A stretch of 64,000 nucleotides of DNA from Bradyrhizobium sp. SZCCT0231 (GTDB taxonomy: Bacteria; Pseudomonadota; Alphaproteobacteria; Rhizobiales; Xanthobacteraceae), in assembly GCF_018130245.1 (NCBI RefSeq), contig NZ_JAFCKP010000008.1, positions 124,001-188,000 on the forward strand, in the 5' to 3' direction. Below, in pieces: positions 54,635 to 63,500 of this stretch (positions are counted from its first letter, which is position 1; the number at the start of each line of letters is the position of its first letter). The notes under the pieces were generated by a model, which searched no databases, was not told where the DNA came from, and saw nothing but the letters and a program-made list of their open reading frames with translations. Position numbers and translations under genes: made by a program.

Positions 54635-56011
54635 ATGTCATCCGTTGCATCTGTCGCCAGCGCCGCCGCCGATCTTGGTCCCTCCTTTGGAGGACAACTG
54701 CTCAAGCCAGCGGACGAGGGCTACGATGAGGCGCGAATGGTCCACAACGGGCTGGTCGACAAACGGCCAGCATTGATTGCCAGATGCCGCGGCGTGGCTG
54801 ATGTCGTCGATGCCCTCGCTCTTGCGACCAAGCTCGGTCTTGAGGTCGCGGTTCGCGGCGGCGGCCATAATGTAGCAGGGCGCGCAACTATCGACGGCGG
54901 GATCATGATCGACCTCTCACCCATGAAGGGCGTCCGGGTCGACGCCCTCGGCAAGACCGTATGGGCGCAGGGCGGGGTCACCTGGGGCGAGCTCAATCGC
55001 GAAACGCAACTTCGCGGACTGGCAGTCACCGGCGGCGTGATCTCGACCACGGGGATCGCCGGCCTGACCCTCGGAGGAGGTCTGGGCTGGTTGATGGGCA
55101 AGTACGGCTTGGCGCTGGACAATTTGCGCGCCGTCGAACTCGTCACCGCTGACGGCAAAGTCTTGCGGGCCAGCAAGCAAGAGGAGCCCGATCTGTTCTG
55201 GGCCGTCCGCGGCGGCGGCGGAAATTTCGGGATCGCCACCAGTCTCGAATATGATCTCCATATCGTCGGGCCGATCATCACGGGTGGCCCGATCATCCAT
55301 CCCATCGAGCGCTCCCGTGATGTGCTGGAATTTTTCCGGACCAGTACGCGCTCGCTTACGGACGAGCACATGCTGTTCGCATCCCTGACCCATGCGCCCG
55401 ACGGATCCGGCACGGAGGTCGCCGCCCTCGTCACCAGCCACTGCGGTTCGGCGGCGCATGCCAAAGGAGCCATGCGGCCGCTGAAACAGTTCGGGGCACC
55501 GATCCTGGATGCAGTCGGGCCGATACCCTATTGCGAGCTCAACCGCATGCTCGACGCCAACTATCCGAAAGGCGCTTTCAACTATTGGAAATCGAACTTC
55601 CTGAAGGAGCTGAGTGATGGTGCGATTTCGACCATGATCGATTGTTTCGCGCGCTGCCCGACTCCCATGGGGCAGTTCCTCCTCGAACACATCCACGGCG
55701 CGGCGGCCCGCATCGATCCGGGGGATACGGCATTTCCGCATCGGCAGGAGGGCTACAATTTTCTGATTCTCGCGCAGTGGATGCAGCCCAGCGATACGAG
55801 CCGCTGCATCTCCTGGGCGCGCGAAACTTACGAAAGGATGCGGCCCTTCTTTGCTTCCGGCCGCTATGTCAACTATCTCGATGATGACGAGACGGGCGAT
55901 CCTGTCGCTGCCGCCTATGGACCAAACTACCGGCGTCTGCAGCGGATCAAAGCGAAATACGACCCGGCGAACTTCTTCCGCATGAACCAGAACATCCGGC
56001 CGCTGGCCTGA
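54635..56011 (+). CDS. FAD-binding oxidase, berberine-bridge-enzyme type
   Basis: This 458-residue cytosolic flavoprotein has the PCMH FAD fold with GGGHNVAGRATIDGG (His for covalent FAD) and TGIAGLTLGGGLGWLMGKYG, where the second covalent Cys of bicovalent BBE enzymes is absent, so FAD is probably attached at one point. The C-terminal BBE motif is YVNYLDDDETGDPVAAAYGP and YDPANFFRMNQNI. These enzymes oxidise sugars, alcohols or alkaloid-like compounds. No signal peptide is seen. The divergent LysR gene is the likely regulator. Confidence 0.88.
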   Translation: MSSVASVASAAADLGPSFGGQLLKPADEGYDEARMVHNGLVDKRPALIARCRGVADVVDALALATKLGLEVAVRGGGHNVAGRATIDGGIMIDLSPMKGVRVDALGKTVWAQGGVTWGELNRETQLRGLAVTGGVISTTGIAGLTLGGGLGWLMGKYGLALDNLRAVELVTADGKVLRASKQEEPDLFWAVRGGGGNFGIATSLEYDLHIVGPIITGGPIIHPIERSRDVLEFFRTSTRSLTDEHMLFASLTHAPDGSGTEVAALVTSHCGSAAHAKGAMRPLKQFGAPILDAVGPIPYCELNRMLDANYPKGAFNYWKSNFLKELSDGAISTMIDCFARCPTPMGQFLLEHIHGAAARIDPGDTAFPHRQEGYNFLILAQWMQPSDTSRCISWARETYERMRPFFASGRYVNYLDDDETGDPVAAAYGPNYRRLQRIKAKYDPANFFRMNQNIRPLA

Positions 56012-56318
56012 TTGGCGGCCGAGGATCTCGTCGTTCTCATCCCGTTCAGGATGTCCGTGGAAGGCGCTATTGAAAACGGGATGCGTCTGACCTTCCCGAT
56101 TCTGCTGATGTCGAATCGACAGTTCGGAGATTGGGGCAGCTACCTCCCGCGTGATCCGGGTTTCATGTAGCTCAATCCAGGTGCATTGAACACGACGTCA
56201 TCGCGCAGCTTGGTCACGGGATGACCGATCTTGCTTCGCGCGTGCACCTGGCCCGTGCCGGTATTTGCAAGCCACCTTCGCAGGCGCTATGCCCCCGGCT
56301 TTCGAGAAGAGCCCGGAT
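56012..56318 (+). other. Gap before the second methionine aminopeptidase gene
   Basis: No gene is recognised. An inverted repeat ATCCCGTT (56038-56045) and AACGGGAT (56077-56084) with a 31-base spacer is the only obvious structure. The gene that follows could start at 56289 or 56319. Confidence 0.4.
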
Positions 56319-57068
56319 ATGACAATCTCTGACGACAACGACCTCACCTGCCTGAAAGAGATCGGGCGCATCGTCGCCAATACGCTGGAGGCGATGGGGA
56401 AGGCGCTCGAGCCGGGCATGACCACGTCCGAACTCGACCAGATCGGGCGAAAGCTCCTGGAAGCTGCCGGAGCGCGTTCGGCTCCGCAGCTGGCCTACGA
56501 CTTTCCCGGAGCGACCTGCATCAGCGTGAACGAGGAGATCGCGCATGGCATTCCGGGCGAGCGACGGATCGCGCGCGGCGATCTCGTCAACATCGATGTG
56601 TCGGCCGAGAAGAACGGCTTCTTCGCCGATACGGGAGCCTCGTTCGCCGTTCCGCCCGTCACCCGCAGGATCGAACGCCTTTGCAGGGACGGCCGGCGGG
56701 CGATGTGGACAGGGCTGCGGCAGGTGGGCGCCGGCAAACCGATTGCCGGCATCGGCCAGGCGATCGGGACCTTTGCGCGGAAGAACGGCTACAGCCTGGT
56801 CCGGAATCTTGCCAGTCATGGCGTCGGCCTGTCTCTCCATGAGGAGCCGACAGAGATCGCAACATGGCCCGACCGCTCCGAACGCCGTATCATGAGCGAC
56901 GGCCTGGTGTTCACCGTCGAGCCGTTCCTCTCCATGGGCGCCGAGTGGGCACAGGATGGTGACGATCCGTGGACGCTCTACAGCAGTCCCGAAGCGCCGA
57001 CGGTGCAGTACGAACACACTGTTGTCGCTACAAAGCAAGGCCCTTTGATCGTGACGATGGCGGGCTGA
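56319..57068 (+). CDS. Methionine aminopeptidase, type I (second copy type)
   Basis: This 249-residue cytosolic metalloprotease has all five metal ligands: Asp93 and Asp104 (NIDVSAEKNGFFADTG), His167 (SHGVGLSLHEEP), Glu201 (FTVEPF) and Glu232 (YEHTVV). It lacks the N-terminal zinc-finger extension and resembles the short MetAP paralogues found as extra copies near mobile or adaptive genes. The housekeeping map gene normally lies elsewhere. Possible starts are 56319 and 56289 (ten codons earlier). It has no operon partner. It may work on nascent proteins or on small Met-containing substrates. Confidence 0.85.
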   Translation: MTISDDNDLTCLKEIGRIVANTLEAMGKALEPGMTTSELDQIGRKLLEAAGARSAPQLAYDFPGATCISVNEEIAHGIPGERRIARGDLVNIDVSAEKNGFFADTGASFAVPPVTRRIERLCRDGRRAMWTGLRQVGAGKPIAGIGQAIGTFARKNGYSLVRNLASHGVGLSLHEEPTEIATWPDRSERRIMSDGLVFTVEPFLSMGAEWAQDGDDPWTLYSSPEAPTVQYEHTVVATKQGPLIVTMAG

Positions 57069-57111
57069 GGCGACCGGGGCCGCCTTATGCCTCGCCTGAC
57101 CTGCGCCGATG

Positions 57112-58416
57112 TCATGCCACCGGATCGCTGGCGGAAGCCGAGCGGCTTCGGTGGTCCGGCTCCAGCGGTGGCGCAAGTGGAGCTGCCTCGCGTCGCGGGA
57201 TGATGCCGGCCGGCGCAGGCCCGGCGTCGCGGGAGGCGATGGCCCAGATCAGCAGACCGAGAAGTGCGAGCGCGGCGCCGACAGGACCGGTGGAGGTCCA
57301 GCCGAATCCCTCGCGAATGGCAAGACCCCCGAGGAACGGGCCGAGCGCATTGGCCGTGTTGAATGCCGAATGATTTAGCGCGGCCGCGAGCGCCTGTGCA
57401 TCTCCCGCAACATCCATCAGCCGCGTCTGCAGGATGGCGCCGAGCGAGACGCTGGCGCCGATGGCGAAGATGTCCGCCGCAAGCAGCCAGGGATTGCCGG
57501 CCGCAAGCGGGAATGCCAGCAGCGCGACTGCGGCAAACAGCAGGATGACGCCCGCCGTCGGCATCAAGGCACGGTCGGCGAAGCGCGGCACGAACAGATT
57601 GCCCAGTGTCGCGCCGATGCCGAACACAGCCAGGAAGAACGGGATGACCGCGGTGCTGACCTTGGTGACCTCGATCAATGTCGTCGCAAGATACGTATAG
57701 ACCGCGAACATGCCGCCGAAGCCGATGGCGCCGATCGCGAGCGTGATCCAGACACGGCCGCTCCTGAGCGCGCCGAGCTCGCGCAACGGATCGGATTTGC
57801 CGGCCTGGTTGCGCGGCGCGAACAAGGCGCAGAGCAACACCGTGAGCAACGCCAGCACCGAGACGAGGCCGAAGCTCGCGCGCCAGCCGACTGCCTGCCC
57901 AATCAGATTGGCGAGCGGCACGCCGATGATGGTGGCAGAGGTCAGGCCGAGCATCACCTGACCGACCGCCTGCGAGCGACGATGTTGGGGAACCAGCGAG
58001 GCCGCGACCAGTGCGGCGATGCCGAAATAGGCGCCGTGCGGCAATCCGGAGAGAAAGCGGGCCGCGATCATCGCGCCATAGCCGGGCGCAAGCGCCGTGA
58101 GCGCATTGCCGAGCGCGAACACGGCCATCAGTGCCAGGAGCTGCGTGCGCCGCGCGAACCGCGCGCCGAGCACGGCGATCAGCGGTGCCCCCAGCACCAC
58201 ACCGAGCGCATAGGCACTGATCGCGTGGCCTGCGGTCGGCTCGTCGATGCCGAGATCGGCGGCGAAGAACGGCAACAGGCTCATCGATGCGAATTCGGTG
58301 GTTCCGATCGCAAAGCCGCCCATCGCGAGCGAGAACAGCACGATGGCAAGGTGAGGGGGCGCGGAAGCCGAAGCCGATTTTGCGCGGCGCGAGGTCGCTT
58401 GAGGCGAAGTCGTCAT
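57112..58416 (-). CDS. Major facilitator superfamily exporter (Bcr/AraJ-like)
   Basis: This 434-residue inner-membrane transporter starts at 58416 (MTTSPQATSRR) and has twelve helices. Motif A-like loop LGARFARRTQLLALMAVF lies between helices 2 and 3, and the sequence GGFAIGTTEFASMSLLPFFA begins the family (AraJ/sugar efflux subgroup). The C-terminal 40 residues are a basic, Pro/Ser-rich tail (EPDHRSRSASASDPVA). It is monocistronic. The substrate, perhaps a sugar, arabinose-like compound or drug, cannot be determined. Confidence 0.88.
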   Translation of the reverse strand: MTTSPQATSRRAKSASASAPPHLAIVLFSLAMGGFAIGTTEFASMSLLPFFAADLGIDEPTAGHAISAYALGVVLGAPLIAVLGARFARRTQLLALMAVFALGNALTALAPGYGAMIAARFLSGLPHGAYFGIAALVAASLVPQHRRSQAVGQVMLGLTSATIIGVPLANLIGQAVGWRASFGLVSVLALLTVLLCALFAPRNQAGKSDPLRELGALRSGRVWITLAIGAIGFGGMFAVYTYLATTLIEVTKVSTAVIPFFLAVFGIGATLGNLFVPRFADRALMPTAGVILLFAAVALLAFPLAAGNPWLLAADIFAIGASVSLGAILQTRLMDVAGDAQALAAALNHSAFNTANALGPFLGGLAIREGFGWTSTGPVGAALALLGLLIWAIASRDAGPAPAGIIPRREAAPLAPPLEPDHRSRSASASDPVA

Positions 58417-58548
58417 GAGTCCTGCATTGGTGGCGTCAACGGGAACCAGCCCAGCGAACGTCGCCACCCCTGCAAGATTTGTCTGTCGTACTTAAACCGC
58501 GATCAGTCCGCGTCAACACCCGAGCATCGGCGGAGAGCGAACTGCATA

Positions 58549-58821
58549 TCAGCGTCCCGCATGTGCCGAACCGGGGTTGGCCGACCTCGATTGGCGAGGA
58601 GGCTTCTTCAGCGGAAAGTACGGGTTCACCACACATGTCGCTGAACGTCCGACGGCGAGATATCGGCACTGCGCAAGTGAGCCGTAGCGGCAGTCGAAAT
58701 AGCCGACGGGGCCGTAGATCTGCATGCAGACCGGATAGCTCGGATCATAGGTCTGCGCGTGCGCAGCTCCGCTTGCCGGGAGCATGCCGGTGAGGGCGAG
58801 CATCACTGCGGCGCGGCGCAT
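58549..58821 (-). CDS. DUF3551 family protein
   Basis: This 90-residue exported protein has a signal peptide (MRRAAVMLALTGMLPASGAA, cleavage near AHAQ) followed by the family core YPVCMQIYGPVGYFDCRYGS with CRYLAVGRSATCVVNPYF, including four conserved cysteines. DUF3551 proteins are small secreted proteins abundant in Bradyrhizobium; their role is unknown. It begins one base after the stop of the next DUF3551 gene, so the pair form an operon. Confidence 0.85.
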   Translation of the reverse strand: MRRAAVMLALTGMLPASGAAHAQTYDPSYPVCMQIYGPVGYFDCRYGSLAQCRYLAVGRSATCVVNPYFPLKKPPRQSRSANPGSAHAGR

Positions 58822-58822
58822 C

Positions 58823-59131
58823 TCAGCGCGGCGGGAAATAGCCCGGCGCCTGCGCGCGCGGACGATTTTGATATGCGTATGGATCGTCGCTCTGTCCGAC
58901 GAAATACGGATTGGCGATGCAGGTCAGCGCACGACCGGACGCGCTCGCCTGACACTGCGCGTAGCTGTCGAACCTGCAATTGCTCAGTCCCGGCCATTCA
59001 TCACCCGTGAGGCAGAACGGATGGTTCTTGCCGAATGCGCGTGCGGGCGTGCTTGCAGTCGATGCGAGTGCAAATGTGATGAATGCGAGCGAAAGTGTGG
59101 CGACAATGGGATGAGGAACTCGACCGCGCAT
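58823..59131 (-). CDS. DUF3551 family protein, first of pair
   Basis: This 102-residue exported protein starts at 59131 (MRGRVPHPIVATLSL, GGAGA upstream). It has a signal peptide and a DUF3551 core (HPFCLTGDEWPGLSNCRFDS, CQASASGRALTCIANPYFVG) with four cysteines. A proline/Tyr-rich tail (YAYQNRPRAQAPGYFPPR) follows. Longer in-frame starts up to 59206 are less likely because of weak start sites. The two genes share a promoter between 59132 and 59384. Confidence 0.82.
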   Translation of the reverse strand: MRGRVPHPIVATLSLAFITFALASTASTPARAFGKNHPFCLTGDEWPGLSNCRFDSYAQCQASASGRALTCIANPYFVGQSDDPYAYQNRPRAQAPGYFPPR

Positions 59132-59384
59132 TTCGATTCTCCAATCACGCGAATGTGCGCGCGACGTCATTACGCGCGCATGCAGTTTATGTCGTGTAGT
59201 CGACATTGGAACTCATGAAAACCCTTGTTTCATAGGGTTTCCAGCGCGCGCTGCTAAACGTTCATTAATGAAGCGCGGGCCTTTGGCTCCGACTGTTGCG
59301 TCGTGGTTACAGCAATTCCGTCGATCGCTGTTATGACGACAGTCACGGCCCGGGGGCCTCTGAAGAAACTGGAACGGGAATCCA
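59132..59384. promoter_or_regulatory. Divergent control region between DUF3551 pair and Omp25-type gene
   Basis: A perfect 7-bp stem AAACCCT (59219-59225) and AGGGTTT (59234-59240) with an 8-base AT-rich loop sits near the middle, and several GTTC/GAAC-like half sites are scattered. It is a candidate regulatory hairpin or operator. No gene is seen. Promoter elements are not clear. Confidence 0.35.
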
Positions 59385-60107
59385 ATGAAGAAGAATTTGT
59401 TGCTTGCCGCTGTCAGCCTCGTCGCGCTCAGCGCGGCTGCGCCGGCACTGGCTGCTGACCTCGCGGCGCGGCCCTATACCAAGGCTCCGCCGGCAGCCAT
59501 CGCCGCGGTTTACGACTGGAGCGGCTTCTACATCGGCATCAACGGCGGCGGCGGTTCGTCGCACGCGACCTGGGATTTCGTTGGAGTTGGTCGCGAAGGC
59601 TCGCACGATGCGACCGGCGGCACCGTCGGTGGCCAGATCGGCTATCGCTGGCAGTCGGGCCAGTGGGTGTTCGGCGTGGAAGGCCAGGGCAACTGGGCCG
59701 ACTTCTCCGGTGACAATCTCAGCGCGCTGTTCGCCACGCGCAACCGCACCAAGATCGATGCGTTCGGCCTGATCACCGGCCAGGTCGGTTATGCCTGGAA
59801 CAACGTCCTCGTCTACGTGAAGGGCGGTGCGGCCGTCGTCAGCGACAAGTACGAGATCTTTGACCTCGGTGGTGGGCTGCTCGCGTCGACCAGCGACACC
59901 CGCTGGGGCGGTACGGTCGGTGCCGGTCTCGAGTACGGCTTCGCGCCGAACTGGTCGGTTGGCGTCGAGTACAACCACATCTTCCTGGCCGACAAGGACG
60001 TCACGTTCGCTGGCTTCGCTGGCACGGAGCGCATCCGTCAGGACGTCGACATGGGTCTCGTCCGCCTGAACTACAAGTTCGGCGGCCCGATCATCGGCCG
60101 TTACTGA
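59385..60107 (+). CDS. Omp25/Omp31-type outer membrane beta-barrel protein
   Basis: This 240-residue outer membrane protein has a signal peptide (MKKNLLLAAVSLVALSAAAP, cleavage near ALAA) and an eight-stranded OmpA-like barrel typical of rhizobial porin-family proteins, starting YDWSGFYIGINGGGG and ending NYKFGGPIIGRY. Aromatic girdle residues alternate in strands such as QIGYRWQSGQWVFGVEGQGN. It is followed by a strong terminator, so it is monocistronic. Such proteins stabilise the outer membrane; specific transport is not established. Confidence 0.92.
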   Translation: MKKNLLLAAVSLVALSAAAPALAADLAARPYTKAPPAAIAAVYDWSGFYIGINGGGGSSHATWDFVGVGREGSHDATGGTVGGQIGYRWQSGQWVFGVEGQGNWADFSGDNLSALFATRNRTKIDAFGLITGQVGYAWNNVLVYVKGGAAVVSDKYEIFDLGGGLLASTSDTRWGGTVGAGLEYGFAPNWSVGVEYNHIFLADKDVTFAGFAGTERIRQDVDMGLVRLNYKFGGPIIGRY

Positions 60108-60137
60108 TACCGATCGCTCTTTTGAGCGGTTGTCGAA

Positions 60138-60165
60138 AGCCCCGGCCGTCGGCCGGGGCTTTTTT
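60138..60165 (+). terminator. Strong intrinsic terminator after the Omp25-type gene
   Basis: AGCCCCGGCC (60138-60147) and GGCCGGGGCT (60151-60160) form a perfect 10-bp stem with a GTC loop, followed by T residues to 60165. It isolates the omp gene from the SOS-type unit downstream. Confidence 0.95.
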
Positions 60166-60217
60166 ATTGCGTGAATTCAGCGAGTTAACCATCGCGTTGC
60201 GAGATCACCAACTAGGC

Positions 60218-60261
60218 TTGACTCCATAGAACAAAATAAGAACAATGTTCTTCATACGTTC
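60218..60261 (+). promoter_or_regulatory. Two LexA-type boxes over a putative promoter (SOS control)
   Basis: GAAC-N7-GAAC (60229-60243) and GTTC-N7-GTTC (60247-60261) are both perfect matches to the alphaproteobacterial SOS box, whose two strands read GTTC-N7-GTTC and GAAC-N7-GAAC. They are 3 bases apart. TTGACT (60218-60223) with AACAAT 17 bases later (60241-60246) could be the promoter, so a bound repressor would cover it. The small gene starts 17 bases past the second box. Confidence 0.75.
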
Positions 60262-60278
60262 CAACAAGGGAGCAGGCC

Positions 60279-60377
60279 ATGTTCAGGGTTTTCGTGGAAG
60301 AAGCCGCCGCACTGGCGTCCATCACGCTGTTCGTCGGGATGATCGCGATCTGGGCCCAAGTCATACCGCAGCTCTGA
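60279..60377 (+). CDS. 32-residue single-helix membrane peptide, probably SOS-induced (SidA-like)
   Basis: The reading frame ATG 60279 to TGA 60375-60377 encodes 32 residues beginning MFRVFVEEAAALASITLF. A short amphipathic start with two Glu is followed by one hydrophobic helix (residues about 9-28) and a polar end (QVIPQL). AGGGAG just before the ATG is a good Shine-Dalgarno. Two LexA-type boxes lie immediately upstream. Caulobacter SidA is a 29-residue LexA-controlled membrane peptide that blocks division through FtsW; this gene has the same size, topology and control, but I cannot show sequence homology. Function as a division inhibitor is inference. Codon use matches the host. Confidence 0.75.
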   Translation: MFRVFVEEAAALASITLFVGMIAIWAQVIPQL

Positions 60378-60571
60378 TTCCGCGGCTCAAAGGCAGGCCT
60401 GGCTGGGGAAAAGCGGGACGACGCGGCGAGGCGTCCGCTCCGGCGTGGACTCTGGCGGCGCGACACCCCACCATTGCGAGGCGAGTCGGCAAGAGAGGGC
60501 GGATGGCGAGTGCATGATCCCCTGGCGCCGGCGACCGCTCCATCTCATCTGCAAGAGGCCGTCACGCGACC
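60378..60571 (+). other. Leader between the small SOS-type gene and dnaE
   Basis: No gene is seen in these 194 bases and no T-rich hairpin ends the small gene, so transcription from the LexA-controlled promoter could run into dnaE. The true dnaE promoter, if separate, is not evident. Confidence 0.4.
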
Positions 60572-63500
60572 ATGCCGAGCGCCGGATTTGTTCACCTTCA
60601 CGTTCACTCGGCCTATTCCCTGCTCAAGGGCTCGATCAAGATCGCCAAGCTTGCCGAGCTTGCGAAGAAAGATCACCAGCCCGCGCTGGCGCTGACCGAC
60701 ACCGACAATCTGTTCGGTGCGCTGGAGTTCTCCGACAAGATGGCGGGCTCCGGCATCCAGCCGATCGTCGGCTGCGAGCTGGCGATCGATTTCGGCGATC
60801 AGGATCCCAACGCGCGCAACGCGATGGGGCCGTCGCGCGTGGTGTTGCTGGCCGCGCAGGAGCGCGGCTATCGCAGCCTGATGCGGCTGAACTCGCGCGC
60901 GTTCCTGGAATCGCCCGACAGCCATGCGCCGTTCATCAAGTTCGACTGGCTCGAGGGCGAGACCGAGGGCCTGATCGCGCTGACGGGCGGACCGGACGGG
61001 CCGATCTCGCTGGCGCTGGCCGGCGGCATGGCGGAGCTCGCCGGCGTGCGCTGCGAGCGTCTGGCCGGCCTGTTCGGCGACCGGCTCTACATCGAGTTGC
61101 AGCGTCACAACACCGAGAAGGAGCGGCGCGTCGAAAGCGGCTTGATCGACATCGCCTACGCCAAGGGACTGCCGCTGGTTGCGACCAACGAGCCGTATTT
61201 CGCCGCGACCGACGATTACGAAGCGCATGACGCGCTGCTCTGCATCGCCGGCGGGCGGCTGATCGCCGAGACCGAACGCGAGCAGCTCACGCCGGATCAT
61301 CGCTTCAAGACGCGCGCCGAGATGGCGGTGCTGTTCGCCGACATTCCGGAGGCGCTGGCCTCGACGGTCGAGATCGCCGAGCGCTGCTCGTTCCGGCCGA
61401 TGACGCGCAAGCCGATCCTGCCGTTCTTCACGGTCGGCGCCGCGGCGAGCTCGGACGCGGCCGCGGTCGAGGCGGCCGAGTTGAAGCGGCAGGCGGAGGA
61501 GGGGCTCGCCAACCGCCTGCGCGTGCACGGCCTGTCGCAGGGCACGACGGAGGAGGACTACAACAAGCGCCTGGCGTTCGAGCTCGACGTCATCATGCGC
61601 ATGAAGTACGCGGGCTACTTCCTGATCGTGTCCGACTTCATCAAATGGGCCAAGGCGCACGGCATTCCGGTCGGGCCGGGCCGCGGCTCGGGCGCAGGCT
61701 CGCTGGTCGCCTGGGCGCTGACCATCACCGACCTCGACCCGATCAAGTTCGGCCTGCTGTTCGAGCGCTTCCTCAATCCGGAACGCGTCTCGATGCCGGA
61801 CTTCGACATCGACTTCTGTCAGGACCGCCGCGGCGAGGTGATCAAGTACGTGCAGGAGCGCTACGGCCGCGACCAGGTTGCGCAGATCATCACCTTCGGT
61901 ACGCTGCAGGCGCGCGGCGTGCTGCGCGACGTCGGCCGCGTCCTGCAGATGCCCTACGGCCAGGTCGACAAGCTCACAAAACTCGTGCCGCAGAATCCGG
62001 CGGCACCGGTAACGCTGGCCGCCGCGATCGAGAGCGAGCCGAAGCTCCAGGCATTCCGCGATGAAGATCCCGTCGTGGCGCGCGCCTTCGACATCGCCCA
62101 GCGCCTCGAAGGCCTGACCCGCCATGCCTCGACCCATGCGGCCGGCATCGTGATCGGCGATCGTCCCCTGAGCGAGCTCGTGCCGCTCTACCGCGATCCC
62201 AAATCCGACATGCCGGTGACCCAGTTCAACATGAAATGGGTCGAGCCGGCGGGCCTCGTGAAGTTCGACTTCCTCGGCTTGAAGACGCTCACCGTCCTCG
62301 ACGTCGCGGTGAAGCTGCTCAAGCCGCGCGATATCCACATCGATCTCGCCACGCTGCCGATCGACGATGCCGAGAGTTACCAGATGCTGGCGCGCGGCGA
62401 CGTGGTCGGCGTGTTCCAGGTTGAAAGCCAGGGCATGCGGCGCGCGCTGATCGACATGCGCCCGGACCGTTTCGAGGACATCATTGCACTGGTCGCGCTC
62501 TATCGCCCGGGTCCGATGGCGAACATCCCGACCTATTGCGCGCGCAAGCACGGCGACGAGGAGCCGGAATATCTGCACCCCGTGCTGGAGCCGATCCTCA
62601 AGGAGACCTTCGGCGTCATCATCTACCAGGAACAGGTGATGCAGATCGCGCAGGTGATGTCGGGCTATTCGCTCGGCGACGCCGACCTCTTGCGCCGCGC
62701 CATGGGCAAGAAGATCCGCGCCGAGATGGACAAGCAGCGCGACATCTTCGTCGCGGGCGCGGTGAAGAACGGCGTGCCGAAGGGGCAGGCCGAGACCATC
62801 TTCGAGCTGCTGGCGAAGTTCGCCGACTACGGCTTCAACAAGAGCCACGCGGCGGCCTACGCGCTGGTATCCTACCACACCGCCTACATGAAGGCGCATT
62901 ATCCGGTGGAGTTCATCGCGGCGTCGATGACGCTCGATCTCAACAACACCGACAAGCTCTCCGAATTCCGCTCCGAGGCGCAGCGCCTCGGCATCAAGGT
63001 CGAGCCACCGAACATCAACCGGTCGGGGGCAACCTTCGAGGTCGGCGAGAAGACCATTTACTACGCGCTCGCCGCCCTCAAAGGCGTCGGCATTCAGGCG
63101 ATCGAGCAGATCATCGAGGAGCGTACCAAGCGCGGGGTGTTCACCTCGCTCGCCGACTTCGCCGCGCGCGTCAATCCGCGTGCGATCAACAAGCGCATCA
63201 TCGAGAGCCTGGCTGCCGCCGGCGCCTTCGACACGCTGGAGCCGAACCGCGCCCGCGTCTTCGCCGGCGCGGACTCGATCCTGGCCGCCTGCCAGCGCGC
63301 GCATCAGGCCGAGACCATCGGCCAGAACGACATGTTCGGCATGTCGGCGGACGCGCCGACCATCATGCTGCCGCAGATCGAACCATGGCTGCCGGCCGAG
63401 CGGCTGCGCCGCGAATACGACGCGATCGGCTTCTTCCTGTCGGGACATCCGCTCGACGATTACGCCACCGTCTTGAAGCGGCTGCGCGTGCAGAGCTGGG

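Noticed and set aside
59217-59240. Inverted repeat before the Omp25-type gene as a LexA box
   Set aside because: AAACCCT/AGGGTTT does not have the GTTC-N7-GTTC spacing; it is only a possible hairpin.
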